Position numbers and translations under genes: made by a program. From CAIWHR01 sp963836265 (lineage in GTDB: Bacteria; Pseudomonadota; Gammaproteobacteria; Burkholderiales; Casimicrobiaceae): a stretch of 64,000 nucleotides of DNA. Shown one piece after another: positions 27,377-35,871 of the stretch (its first letter is position 1; every line of letters starts with the position of its first letter). The stretch lies in the NCBI GenBank assembly GCA_963836265.1, contig CAWIIO010000003.1:62001-126000 (forward strand). Direction: 5' to 3'. Below the pieces are notes generated by a model. It had not been told where the DNA came from. It was given only the letters and a program-made list of their open reading frames with translations, and searched no databases.

Positions 27377-27907
27377 ATGACGCGCGACGATGCGATGCCG
27401 CCCTGGCAGCGGCCGCTGCGCTTCTTCCGGCATCTCGCGACGGATCACGGGAGCGCCCGTCGCGCGTTGCCGACCGGGGCGCTCGAAGCGATCGAGGCGG
27501 CGATCGCCGAGGGCGAGAAGCGCCACCGCGGTCAGGTGCGCTTCGTCGCCGAGGCTTCGTTGCCGCTCTCGCGCGTCCTGCGACGCGTGCCGCCGCGCGA
27601 GCGCGCGCTGGAAGTCTTCGGCGAGACCCGCGTCTGGGACACCGAGGAGAATTGCGGCGTGCTCGTCTACGTGCTGCTCGCCGATCGCGACGTCGAGATC
27701 GTCGCCGACCGTGGCATCCACGGCCGGGTGGGGGCAGCCGCATGGGAATCGGTCTGCCGGACCATGGAGAAAGCGTTCAGGAGCGGCCGCTTTGCCGACG
27801 GCGCGCTCGCCGGTCTCGCCGAGATCAATGCGCTGCTCGCCCGGCATTATCCGCGCGGCGGTCGCGCCGGACCCAACGAGCTGCCGGACAAGCCGCTCGT
27901 GCTGTGA
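27377..27907 (+). CDS. Second TPM-domain protein
   Basis: The 176-residue protein is encoded 5 nt after the first TPM gene. The TPM fold is seen in ALEAIEAAIAEGEKRHRGQVRFVAEASLP, ALEVFGETRVWDTEENCGVLVYVLLADRDVEIVADRGIHGRVG and the C-terminal FADGALAGLAEINALLARHYP. No signal peptide is evident, so it may face the cytoplasm or be peripheral. LemA-TPM-TPM triplets are common in Betaproteobacteria. The biochemical function is unknown. Confidence 0.88.
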   Translation: MTRDDAMPPWQRPLRFFRHLATDHGSARRALPTGALEAIEAAIAEGEKRHRGQVRFVAEASLPLSRVLRRVPPRERALEVFGETRVWDTEENCGVLVYVLLADRDVEIVADRGIHGRVGAAAWESVCRTMEKAFRSGRFADGALAGLAEINALLARHYPRGGRAGPNELPDKPLVL

Positions 27908-28022
27908 CGCGGCCGGCGGATCGTCCACGATTCCGAGCGCAGGTTGCTCATCGATGGCCAAGGGCCAGCCGAGCTGAGGGCGCGCACCGGCCGTCCGGTC
28001 GAGCGCCTGGCAGAAGGGGCTA

Positions 28023-29312
28023 CTAATTCCCCTGCGCGCCTTGATCGACTCGCGCCGCGGTGGTGCCGATCAAATGCAGCGCGTCCTGGCGCGCCTGATT
28101 CGCGCGATGTCGCAGCATGACCAGCACCATGATCGACACGACGAACAGTCCGAACAGGATGATCGCCGCATAGACGGACAGGTCGAGCTTCACCATCGCC
28201 GCGTAGAGCCCGACCATCACCAAAATGCCGATGTTCTCGTTGAAATTCTGCACCGCGATCGAATGACCCGCGCCCATCAGCACGTGGCCGCGGTGTTGCA
28301 ACAGCGCATTCATCGGGACCACGAAAAACCCGGCGCACGCGCCGATGCCGACCATCAGCACGACAGCCAGCGGCACCTGCGTCACGAAGACCATGCCCAT
28401 GACGATCAGGCCCATGGCGACGCCGACCGGGAGCACCTTGAGCGAACCGCGCAGTGAAATGAAGCGGGCCGCCCCGATCGCGCCGATCGCGATGCCGACC
28501 GCGACCACGCCCATCATATAGGTCGCGTCCTTGAGATCGAGGCCCAGCGCCCGCGACGCCCACTCGATGACGATGAACTGCAGCGTTGCGCCGGCGCCCC
28601 AGAAGAGCGTCGTGGTCGCGAGCGAGATCTGGCCGAGCCGGTCACGCCACAGGAGCGTGTTGCAGTGGGCGAACTCGCGGATCAGGTAGAACGGATTGCG
28701 GTTGACGATTCGGTGGTCGACGCCGGTGTCCGGAATGAACCAGTTGAACACGGCGGCGATGATATAGGAGAGCATGATGACGGCGATCGCGGCTTCGGGC
28801 GGCGTGCTGATACCGGTGTCGATCAACGGCATGTCGAACCCCAGCAATCCGGTCGCCACCCTGGGGCCGATCAGCGTTCCGCCGAGCGCGGTGCCCAGAA
28901 CGATCGACCCGACGGTCGTGCCCTCGATCCAGCCGTTGGCGATGACGAGCTGCTGCGGAGGCAGGAGCTCGGTCAGGATCCCGTACTTGGCGGGCGAATA
29001 CGCGGCGGCGCCCAGGCCGACCAATGCGTAAGCGGCAAGCGGGTGGAGCGAAATCAGCATCAACGTGCAGCCGATGACCTTGAGGGCGTTGGTCAACAGC
29101 ATCACGCGTCCCTTGGGCATCGAATCGGCGAACGCGCCGACGATCGGCGCCAGAAGGACGTAGGACACCACGAACGACATCTTGAGCGCCGGCGTCATCC
29201 ATGCAGGCTCGGCCAGGTCACGCAGCAGCGCGATTGCAGCGATCAGCAGCGCGTTGTCCGCAAGGGAGCTGAAGAACTGCGCCGCCATGATGGTGTAAAA
29301 GCCGGCCTTCAT
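28023..29312 (-). CDS. lplT: Lysophospholipid transporter LplT (MFS)
   Basis: The 429-residue major-facilitator protein has 12 predicted helices and starts MKAGFYTIMAAQFFSSLADNALLI, a strong match to LplT. It would flip lysophospholipids across the inner membrane for re-acylation. In many Proteobacteria it is adjacent or fused to the acyltransferase Aas; no aas gene is visible here. It is divergent from alr with a 209-bp spacer, a familiar arrangement in Betaproteobacteria. Confidence 0.9.
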   Translation of the reverse strand: MKAGFYTIMAAQFFSSLADNALLIAAIALLRDLAEPAWMTPALKMSFVVSYVLLAPIVGAFADSMPKGRVMLLTNALKVIGCTLMLISLHPLAAYALVGLGAAAYSPAKYGILTELLPPQQLVIANGWIEGTTVGSIVLGTALGGTLIGPRVATGLLGFDMPLIDTGISTPPEAAIAVIMLSYIIAAVFNWFIPDTGVDHRIVNRNPFYLIREFAHCNTLLWRDRLGQISLATTTLFWGAGATLQFIVIEWASRALGLDLKDATYMMGVVAVGIAIGAIGAARFISLRGSLKVLPVGVAMGLIVMGMVFVTQVPLAVVLMVGIGACAGFFVVPMNALLQHRGHVLMGAGHSIAVQNFNENIGILVMVGLYAAMVKLDLSVYAAIILFGLFVVSIMVLVMLRHRANQARQDALHLIGTTAARVDQGAQGN

Positions 29313-29371
29313 TGGCCTCCGTAGGCGCGGGATTCGCCGCGATCTGCGCAATCGGCGCTGTGGGCATTGGG

Positions 29372-29399
29372 TATAATTGTTCCGGGCTGCCGCAGCCCG
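29372..29399 (+). promoter_or_regulatory. Candidate -10 box and leader hairpin upstream of alr
   Basis: A perfect TATAAT sits at 29372-29377, followed at 29383-29399 by hairpin CGGGCTG/CAGCCCG with a 3-nt loop. No good -35 hexamer is seen. The box lies 145 nt before alr, giving a leader that contains the hairpin. A promoter role is plausible, not shown. Confidence 0.4.
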
Positions 29400-29521
29400 C
29401 GCTTTATACCACGATTGGATAGGCCGAGGGAGGCGCGGTGATCGTGGCGCGGATGTTCCGCGACAATTCGCCATCCACCTAAAACGTCCGGAACCGGAAT
29501 CCCGAATCGCGCCCGTGCGCC

Positions 29522-30616
29522 ATGGCCCGCCCGCTGTATGCGCAGTTGAATCTCTCCGCGTTGCGCGCGAATCTGGCGCAGGTCCGGAAGTCCGCGCCGA
29601 AGACGCAGGTACTGGCCGTGGTCAAGGCCAACGCCTACGGACACGGCCTCGTGCGCGTGCTTCCCGCGCTCGCCGATGCCGACGGCCTCGCCTTGCTCGA
29701 GCTCGATGCGGCGATCGCGCTGCGCGCTTCGCATTACACCCGCCGGATCCTGCTGCTCGAAGGATTCTTCGCAGCCGCCGAATTGTCCGAGATCGCAGCC
29801 AAGCGGCTTGCCGTCGTCGTGCACCATGTCGAACAGGTACGTCTGCTCGAGCGCGCACATCTTGCGCGTCCGCTCGAAGTGTTCGTGAAGATCAACGTGG
29901 GAATGAACCGACTGGGATTCCGCGCGGCCGATGCGCCTGCAATCGTCGAGCGTCTCGCGCACTGCGACTCGGTGGCCGCGCTGCGGCTGATGGCGCATCT
30001 CGCCCGCGCCGACGAGGAGGATGGCGTCAAGGACCAGGTGGTGACCTTCGACGCCGCATGCAAGGGATTGCCCTATCCACGGTCCATCGCGAACTCGGCC
30101 GGGATTGTGCGCTACAACGAAGTTGGCGGTGACATCGTGCGGCCCGGGATCATGCTTTACGGGGCGACGCCGTTTCCCTACGACACGGCTGAGATGATCG
30201 GCGTGCAGCCGGCGATGACGCTGCGTTCCGAGATCATCGCGCTGCAGGATCTCCGGCCCAACGACAGCGTCGGCTACGGCGCTGTCTACACGGCATCGCG
30301 CGCGCACCGGATCGGCGTGGTCGCGTGCGGCTATGCCGACGGCTACCCGCGACACGCGCCCAACGGCACGCCGGTCCTCGTCTGCGGCAAGAAGGCGCGC
30401 ATCGCGGGGCGCGTATCGATGGACATGATCACCGTCGATCTGACCGACGTACCGGAGGCGACGTTCGGCAGCCCCGTCGTGCTCTGGGGCGAGGGCTTGC
30501 CCGTTGACGACGTTGCGAGCGCCGCAGCCACCGTCGGTTACGAGCTTCTTTGCGCGGTCGCGCCACGCGTACCGTTCGTCGTCACCAATGTCGGACGGCT
30601 CGATCTGGAACTTTGA
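29522..30616 (+). CDS. alr: Alanine racemase
   Basis: The 364-residue PLP enzyme interconverts L- and D-alanine for peptidoglycan. The PLP-binding Lys35 is in VVKANAYGHG and the catalytic Tyr is in SVGYGAVYTASR near residue 256. The Arg that contacts the pyridine nitrogen (RIGVVACGYADGYPR region) and the C-terminal beta domain with RVSMDMITVDLTD are present. The start gives the conserved MARPLYAQLNLSAL. hldD begins one base after its stop. Confidence 0.96.
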   Translation: MARPLYAQLNLSALRANLAQVRKSAPKTQVLAVVKANAYGHGLVRVLPALADADGLALLELDAAIALRASHYTRRILLLEGFFAAAELSEIAAKRLAVVVHHVEQVRLLERAHLARPLEVFVKINVGMNRLGFRAADAPAIVERLAHCDSVAALRLMAHLARADEEDGVKDQVVTFDAACKGLPYPRSIANSAGIVRYNEVGGDIVRPGIMLYGATPFPYDTAEMIGVQPAMTLRSEIIALQDLRPNDSVGYGAVYTASRAHRIGVVACGYADGYPRHAPNGTPVLVCGKKARIAGRVSMDMITVDLTDVPEATFGSPVVLWGEGLPVDDVASAAATVGYELLCAVAPRVPFVVTNVGRLDLEL

Positions 30617-30617
30617 C

Positions 30618-31625
30618 ATGTACATCGTCGTCACCGGGGCCGCGGGTTTCGTCGGCGCCAATCTCGTGCGGGCGCTGAACGATCGCGGCGAGACGGACAT
30701 CATCGCCGTCGACAACCTCGCGCGCGCCGACAAGTTCGGCAACCTCGTCGATTGCCAGATCGCCGATTACCTCGACAAGGACGAATTCCTGGCGCGACTC
30801 GTCGATGGCGATCTGGACGACGACATCACCGCCGTGCTGCACCAGGGGGCCTGCTCCGACACGCTGGAGACCGACGGCCGGTACATGATGAGCAACAACT
30901 ACCGGTATTCGGTCGCTCTGCTCGAATGGTGCCAGGACAACGACGTTCCGCTCCTCTATGCTTCGAGCGCGTCGGTGTACGGCGCTGGCGGGGTCTTCCG
31001 CGAGGAGCGCGCCTGCGAGATGCCCCTCAACATCTACGGCTACTCGAAATTCCTGTTCGATCAGTACGTGCGTCGCATGCTGCCCGAGCGCACCGCGCAG
31101 ATTGCCGGATTCCGCTATTTCAACGTCTACGGCCCGCGCGAGCAGCACAAGGCGCGCATGGCGTCGGTCGTGTTTCATTTTTGCAACCAGTACCGCGCCG
31201 ACGGGCGCGTAAGGCTCTTCGAAGGCTCCGACGGCTACGCCGCGGGCGAGCAGCGCCGCGATTTCGTCTCGATCGACGATGTCGTCAAGGTGAATCTCGA
31301 CTTTCTAGACCGCCCCGAGAGAAGCGGCCTATTCAACGTCGGCAGCGGCGACGCGGCGACGTACAACGACATCGCCGCAGCGACGATCAACGCGCTTCGC
31401 AAGGCCGACGGCAAGGAGCCGCTTTCGGTCGCCGAGCTCGTGCGCGATGGCGCGATCACCTACGTTCCGTTTCCGCCTGCGCTCGCAGGAAAATACCAGA
31501 GCTACACGAAGGCCGATCTCACCCGCTTGCGCGCCGCGGGCTACCGCGCGCCGATGCTCTCGGTTGCCGAGGGCGTACCGCGCTATGTCGAACGGCTGAT
31601 TTCGGCACCCGTCCCCTCCGCGTAA
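30618..31625 (+). CDS. hldD: ADP-L-glycero-D-manno-heptose 6-epimerase
   Basis: The 335-residue short-chain dehydrogenase-type epimerase makes the heptose donor for LPS inner core. The NADP-binding motif is TGAAGFVGANLVRAL at the N-terminus, and the catalytic Tyr/Lys are in NIYGYSKFLFDQYVR. The family-specific FRYFNVYGPREQHKARMASVVFHF is present. It is immediately downstream of alr, so both envelope genes probably share a transcript. Confidence 0.95.
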   Translation: MYIVVTGAAGFVGANLVRALNDRGETDIIAVDNLARADKFGNLVDCQIADYLDKDEFLARLVDGDLDDDITAVLHQGACSDTLETDGRYMMSNNYRYSVALLEWCQDNDVPLLYASSASVYGAGGVFREERACEMPLNIYGYSKFLFDQYVRRMLPERTAQIAGFRYFNVYGPREQHKARMASVVFHFCNQYRADGRVRLFEGSDGYAAGEQRRDFVSIDDVVKVNLDFLDRPERSGLFNVGSGDAATYNDIAAATINALRKADGKEPLSVAELVRDGAITYVPFPPALAGKYQSYTKADLTRLRAAGYRAPMLSVAEGVPRYVERLISAPVPSA

Positions 31626-31707
31626 TGTCGCGGCGTGCGGTGGAGGGTCGTGCGGGAACGCCCGACCTTCGATCCGCCGTACCCACGCCCATACGATGGA
31701 GGACATC

Positions 31708-32085
31708 ATGCAACGACTGCTTTTGGCGCTCGGGCTCGGCCTGTGCACGGGAATCGTGCTCGCCGCCACCAACATCAACACGGCGACCAAGGACGAGCTT
31801 GTTGCTCTACCCGGCATCGGCCCCGCGAAAGCGCAGGCGATTCTGGACCACCGCAAGGCTCACGGTCCGTTCAAGTCGGTCGAGGATCTGAAGGACGTGA
31901 AAGGCATCGGCGCCAAACGCTTCGAGAAGCTGAAGCCCGAGCTGGCGGTCACCGGGCCCACGGCGGCAAAGGAGGCGGCGGCGGACGCGAAGGGCGGCGG
32001 CGGAGTCCGCCGATCGGGGCGCGCCGGCGCACCAAAGGTCGTGCCCGCGAAGGGTGATGCGACGTCGGGCACGATCAAGCCGTAG
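31708..32085 (+). CDS. ComEA-like helix-hairpin-helix DNA-binding protein
   Basis: The 125-residue protein has a signal peptide (MQRLLLALGLGLCTGIVLA) followed by one (HhH)2 ComEA domain: NINTATKDELVALPGIGPAKAQAILDHR and FKSVEDLKDVKGIGAKRFEKL. A basic Ala/Gly-rich tail of ~50 residues ends it. ComEA binds incoming double-stranded DNA in the periplasm during transformation; small single-domain versions occur widely. ATG at 31708 was preferred because GGAGGA lies 7 nt upstream; the in-frame ATG at 31696 overlaps that RBS. Confidence 0.88.
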   Translation: MQRLLLALGLGLCTGIVLAATNINTATKDELVALPGIGPAKAQAILDHRKAHGPFKSVEDLKDVKGIGAKRFEKLKPELAVTGPTAAKEAAADAKGGGGVRRSGRAGAPKVVPAKGDATSGTIKP

Positions 32086-32517
32086 CGCAGACTGCTTTCC
32101 TTGCGAAGGTGGCCCGCGTCGAGGCCATCTCGACGGCAGCTCGAAACCGCCGCGGCCACCGTCGAATTGGACCCCACCGCCCCGTGGGGTCCCTCTTCTT
32201 GTCAATCCCGCGCGGCTCGTGCGCCGCCGCAGCGGGAAATCGGTTCATATGTCGAGCAGGGCTTGCCGGACGCCTCCGCGCATCGCGGAACTGCGCGCGA
32301 GCTGACCGCTGCGCGGCGAGCGCTCGATTGAGCGCGGTCCGTCACCAAATAGGTTCGGTGGTTGCCACGCCCGCGCCAGGATTCGATGGTCTGTGCGGGG
32401 TCCGGGGCGGCGTTTTTTCTTCGGGGCGGCGCGTGCGTCGATTCTATTTACAGTCGACGGGGCTGCTCAACAAACCCTTCACGCGATCTCATTGATTCGA
32501 TTGACGACGCGAGACAC
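32086..32517. other. Intergenic region between comEA-like gene and PEP-CTERM promoter
   Basis: Apart from the terminator listed separately, this stretch shows no gene that I can support. The sequence around 32340-32480 upstream of the sigma-54 box would be the expected place for an enhancer-binding-protein site, but I could not define one. Confidence 0.4.
32169..32200 (+). terminator. Terminator after the ComEA-like gene
   Basis: A perfect 9-bp stem GGACCCCAC/GTGGGGTCC with a 6-nt loop (32169-32192) is followed by a T-rich run CTCTTCTT. It lies 84 nt beyond the comEA-like stop. Confidence 0.75.
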
Positions 32518-32533
32518 TGGCACGGCGTGTGCG
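32518..32533 (+). promoter_or_regulatory. Sigma-54 (RpoN) promoter of the PEP-CTERM gene
   Basis: TGGCACGGCGTGTGCG has the invariant -24 GG and -12 GC with the required 10-nt spacing, and the -24 block is a full match to the consensus TGGCACG. The -12 element is GTGCG rather than TTGCA/T. The box lies 83 nt before the ATG. Sigma-54 with the PrsK/PrsR system is known to control PEP-CTERM genes in related EPS-forming bacteria such as Zoogloea. Confidence 0.7.
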
Positions 32534-32615
32534 TTCCTTCTTCAAGGGGTCCCGCTGGAGAGGAAACTTTAGCCGGACGCTAGCTCTGCGTTTCCACTCG
32601 ACGGGGGAATCGAAA

Positions 32616-33215
32616 ATGAAAAGGCTATCTCTCTGGGGTATCGCGTCGCTTGTTGTATTCTCGTTGTACACGGCAACGGCGGGATTGGCGCGTGCTGCTG
32701 TCATCAACGTGCCCTTCCCTACGGCGGGTGACGCCTACTGTAGCGCCAGCAATGGCTGCGGGACGATACCGTCGGGGGGTGAAACTGATTACATGTGGAC
32801 GGCGGGCGATTACGTCATATCGTCGATCTTCGTGTTGCCGACCAGCTCTGTTACCGGCCTGACCGCGAGTTGGCAATACGAAGACTTTCTTGGAGGCGGC
32901 AACACCGAAACATGGTTCGTCCTGATCAACGGCATTGCAGTAGCGTCGGCCATGTTGCCCGATGACAACTACAACGGCGACATTCTCAGCGTGAGCGGTT
33001 CGGTGACCTTTGCCGGGATCGCCCCCGTGAGCGGCGGCTACCAGATCAGTCTGGTCTTGCAGAATACGGTTCCCCTTGGTGGCGGATCGGTGGCTTGGTT
33101 GGATGGCGGAATTACCGGATTGTCTTACGCTGCCGCCGCCCCGGAACCCGGTTCTCTCCTGCTTCTTGGAATTGGCCTCGCGGGATTGGCTACATCTCGT
33201 CGTCGCAAACAGTAG
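32616..33215 (+). CDS. PEP-CTERM sorting-signal protein
   Basis: The 199-residue exported protein has signal peptide MKRLSLWGIASLVVFSLYTATAGLARA. The body is Gly/Ser/Thr-rich, low in charge and predicted as beta strands. The C-terminus is the classic PEP-CTERM tail: APEPGS, a hydrophobic helix (LLLLGIGLAGLA) and the basic cluster SRRRKQ. Such tails are cut by exosortase (EpsH) during export linked to exopolysaccharide. Two Cys lie close together (YCSASNGC), possibly a disulfide. No exosortase or EPS gene is in the window. RBS GGGGGAA is close to the ATG. Confidence 0.9.
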   Translation: MKRLSLWGIASLVVFSLYTATAGLARAAVINVPFPTAGDAYCSASNGCGTIPSGGETDYMWTAGDYVISSIFVLPTSSVTGLTASWQYEDFLGGGNTETWFVLINGIAVASAMLPDDNYNGDILSVSGSVTFAGIAPVSGGYQISLVLQNTVPLGGGSVAWLDGGITGLSYAAAAPEPGSLLLLGIGLAGLATSRRRKQ

Positions 33216-33236
33216 TCAGTCCCGGTCACCTGAATG

Positions 33237-33264
33237 AACCCGCCCGCGTGGCGGGTTTTTCTTT
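33237..33264 (+). terminator. Terminator of the PEP-CTERM gene
   Basis: An 8-bp stem AACCCGCC/GGCGGGTT with a 5-nt loop is followed by TTTCTTT. It lies 22 nt after the stop codon and is immediately followed by the group IIC intron relic. Confidence 0.92.
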
Positions 33265-33265
33265 G

Positions 33266-33515
33266 GCGCGCCCGGCAGGGCGCGCAGCGCCGTGAGTGGC
33301 GCTATCTGATTCGCTGTGGTGGCGAATCGGATGACTTGAGGGTGAAAGCCTTACGGACGTTGATGGTAGGAACCGTCAGCCGAGCAGCAACGGTGTCCAT
33401 CGCGAGATGGAATCCGAAGGAAGCTGTACGCAAAGCTGCGGCTCGACGAACAGGAATCGCACCGAGGCAGCCTCGTCTGGGCGAGAGGGCCAAAAGACTC
33501 AAAGCCCAATAGTTT
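33266..33515 (+). ncRNA. Group IIC intron fragment (5' part of domain I)
   Basis: The segment begins GCGCGCCCGGCAGGGCGC, close to the group IIC 5' end GTGYGCCCGGCATGGGYGC that I recall from the Oceanobacillus iheyensis intron. It continues with the domain I landmarks in order: AGGGTGAAAGCC, then GGTGTCCATCGCGAGATGG, then AATCCGAAGGAAGCTG, ACGCAAAGC, GACGAACAGGAATC and finally CAAAGCCCAAT. No reverse transcriptase reading frame and no domain V/VI hairpin were found downstream, so this is an inactive 5' relic. Its place directly behind a rho-independent terminator is the known target preference of bacterial class C introns. The 3' limit is approximate. Confidence 0.8.
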
Positions 33516-33941
33516 TCCATCGGGCGCGCCCCGACCCCGAGGCATGAAACACGTTGCGGTAACCATTTGAATTTTCGGCATCACGATGGGTGTTTCTTAG
33601 TAGCATCCGGAAGGTGAGCAAGTAGATGCGGCGGGTGTATGCAGCGAAGGTCGCGCGCCTTGCCGTAGGAGGTCTGTCGACCTGCCTTGACGTACGGGGT
33701 GCTGGCGAGGTTCTCGGCGCAGGTTGCGCACCCGCGTTAGCGCTCACCGTTGCCGCCGCAGCATCAACGATCAACGAGCGGGGTGGTTCCAACGGCAACG
33801 GAGGAACCGCATCGCAATGCCTGTGCCTTGAGTTGATCGTCGTTTTCTTCCGGTAGACTGGCGCTCTAGCGTTTCAGGCAGCCGGGTTCCACAACCCGGC
33901 TCATGAAGCCCCGCGGCAAAGCCGGTATTCGGCGGGTATCC
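33516..33941. other. Intergenic stretch between intron relic and cysM
   Basis: No gene, intron 3' end or mobile-element end was recognised. A possible -10 box TAGACT near 33855 could serve cysM. Short open frames here have no features that I trust. Confidence 0.4.
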
Positions 33942-34862
33942 ATGGCAAATGATGGCGCTTCGCATCGTGTAAACGTGGTATCCACGCTCGAGACCACCGT
34001 CGGCGGCACGCCGCTCGTCCGCCTGCAGCGGCTGCCGGGCGCCACGTCGAACGTCATCCTCGGCAAGCTCGAAGGCAACAATCCCGGCGGATCGGTGAAG
34101 GATCGACCGGCGCTGTCGATGATCGTCGAGGCCGAGAAGCGCGGCGACATCAAACCGGGCGACACGCTGATCGAGGCGACCTCGGGCAACACCGGTATCG
34201 CACTCGCGATGGTCGCGGCGATCAAGGGCTATCGGATGATCCTGGTCATGCCGGACAACCAGTCGCTCGAGCGGCGCCAGTCGATGCGGGCCTTCGGCGC
34301 CGAGCTGGTGCTGACGGCCAAAGCCGGCGGGATGGAGCACGCGCGCGATACGGCGGAGCGGATGCGTGAAGACGGCAAGGGAATCATCCTCGACCAGTTC
34401 GCGAACCCCGACAATCCGCTCGCACACTATCGCGGCACCGGTCCCGAGATCTGGCGCGATACCGCCGGCGCCGTCACGCATTTCGTCTCGGCAATGGGAA
34501 CGACCGGCACGATCATGGGCGTGTCGAGATTCCTGAAGGAACAGAACCCGGCGATTGCGATCGTCGGCGCGCAGCCAGAGGAAGGCTCGCAGATCCCGGG
34601 TATCCGCAAGTGGCCGGAGGCATATCTGCCGAAGATCTTCGACCGCCGGCGCGTCGATCGTGTCGAATGCGTCTCGCAAGCCGAGGCCGAGGCGATGACG
34701 CGGCGGCTCGCGGCGGAGGAGGGAATCTTCGGCGGCGTCTCGTCCGGAGGCGCTTGCGCTGTGGCATTGCGAATTTCGCGCGAGGTTGACCAGGCGACGA
34801 TCGTGTTCGTCGTCTGCGACCGCGGCGACCGTTACCTTTCAACCGGCGTGTTTCGGGATTGA
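33942..34862 (+). CDS. cysM: Cysteine synthase B (O-acetylserine sulfhydrylase)
   Basis: The 306-residue fold-type II PLP enzyme forms cysteine from O-acetylserine and sulfide (or thiosulfate to S-sulfocysteine). The PLP Lys is in NNPGGSVKDRPAL, the phosphate loop or substrate loop is EATSGNTGIALA, and GVSSGGACAVAL is at the C-terminal side. Sequence and length fit CysM rather than CysK. The start at 33942 (MANDGASHRVNV) was chosen over an ATG 13 codons earlier; no strong RBS decides it. It uses the product of CysE encoded 19 kb away. Confidence 0.92.
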   Translation: MANDGASHRVNVVSTLETTVGGTPLVRLQRLPGATSNVILGKLEGNNPGGSVKDRPALSMIVEAEKRGDIKPGDTLIEATSGNTGIALAMVAAIKGYRMILVMPDNQSLERRQSMRAFGAELVLTAKAGGMEHARDTAERMREDGKGIILDQFANPDNPLAHYRGTGPEIWRDTAGAVTHFVSAMGTTGTIMGVSRFLKEQNPAIAIVGAQPEEGSQIPGIRKWPEAYLPKIFDRRRVDRVECVSQAEAEAMTRRLAAEEGIFGGVSSGGACAVALRISREVDQATIVFVVCDRGDRYLSTGVFRD

Positions 34863-34919
34863 CCGGCGGCCGCGGCGCCATCGACATCGTCGGCGGGGCT
34901 TCCTCGCCGGCTTGCACCC

Positions 34920-35714
34920 ATGACCTCGATTCTCGCCTTCGACATCGAAACGGTTCCCGACCTCGCCGGCTTGCGACGCGTCCACACGCTACCCGCCGAG
35001 CTGTCCGACGCCGCGGTTCTCGACTGGATCACGCAACAGCGGCGGGCTCAGACAGGCACCGATTTTCTGCCGCTCGCCTACCAGAAGATCGTGGCGATCG
35101 CGTGCGTGTTGCGCGACGGCGGAGGCGTCAAAGTCGCTTCGGTGGGTGCCGCAGAGGACTCCGAGGCGGAGCTGATCCGCCGCTTCTACGACCTGATCGA
35201 TCGCCACACGCCGCAGCTCGTTTCGTGGAACGGCGGCGGGTTCGATCTTCCGGTGCTCAACCACCGCGCGCTGATTCATGGCGTCACGGCCGCGAAATAC
35301 TGGGACTGGGGCGACGACGATCGGGAGTTCAAGTACAACAGCTATCTGGGCCGCTATCACACGCGCCACCTGGACCTCATGGACGTGCTGGCGATGTACC
35401 AGCCGCGCGCCTACGCTGGGCTCGACGCGATGGCTCGGCTCGCCGGATTTCCGGGCAAGCTCGGCTTGGACGGCAGTGGCGTTCACGCGGCAATTCGCGC
35501 AGGAAGGATCGACGAGGTGCGGCGCTACTGCGAGACCGACGTGATGAACACGTACCTCCTCTATCTCCGCTTCCGGCTCCTGCGCGGCGAGTTCGCGGGA
35601 GGCGAATACGCAAGGGAGATCTCGATGGCGCGCGAGAAAATCGCGGCGACAGATGCACCGCACTGGCGCGAATTCCTCGCGGCGTGGGATACGCAGAGCG
35701 GCGCACAAGGCTGA
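34920..35714 (+). CDS. Predicted 3'-5' exonuclease, PolB-like (DEDDy)
   Basis: The 264-residue protein has the DEDD exonuclease residues: FDIET (Asp8, Glu10), Asp in SWNGGGFDLPVL, and Asp in YCETDVMNTYLLYLR. The CxxD-containing third motif matches the PolB-like 3'-5' exonuclease family PF10108, which lacks a polymerase domain. A role in DNA or RNA 3' end trimming is assumed from the fold. It is 57 nt after cysM; cysM-exonuclease pairing is common in Betaproteobacteria. Confidence 0.85.
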   Translation: MTSILAFDIETVPDLAGLRRVHTLPAELSDAAVLDWITQQRRAQTGTDFLPLAYQKIVAIACVLRDGGGVKVASVGAAEDSEAELIRRFYDLIDRHTPQLVSWNGGGFDLPVLNHRALIHGVTAAKYWDWGDDDREFKYNSYLGRYHTRHLDLMDVLAMYQPRAYAGLDAMARLAGFPGKLGLDGSGVHAAIRAGRIDEVRRYCETDVMNTYLLYLRFRLLRGEFAGGEYAREISMAREKIAATDAPHWREFLAAWDTQSGAQG

Positions 35715-35871
35715 GCCAGGATTGCCCCGGGCTTGACCGCTGAACCGGCGAGGCTCCCGAGCGTGTCAGCCCGACCCGCAGGCGTCCCGGCGCGGCAATC
35801 CGGCCGGACGTTGGCGCACGCCGCGGCGCCGCGCGGCCGGGATCGCTTTCGGCCGAAGGGCGATGCAGGGC

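Noticed and set aside
33234..33512. 92-codon frame downstream of the PEP-CTERM gene
   Set aside because: It covers the terminator and the group II intron relic; the composition is that of structured RNA, not protein.
33626..33856. 76-codon frame before cysM
   Set aside because: No RBS, no domain and no support from context.
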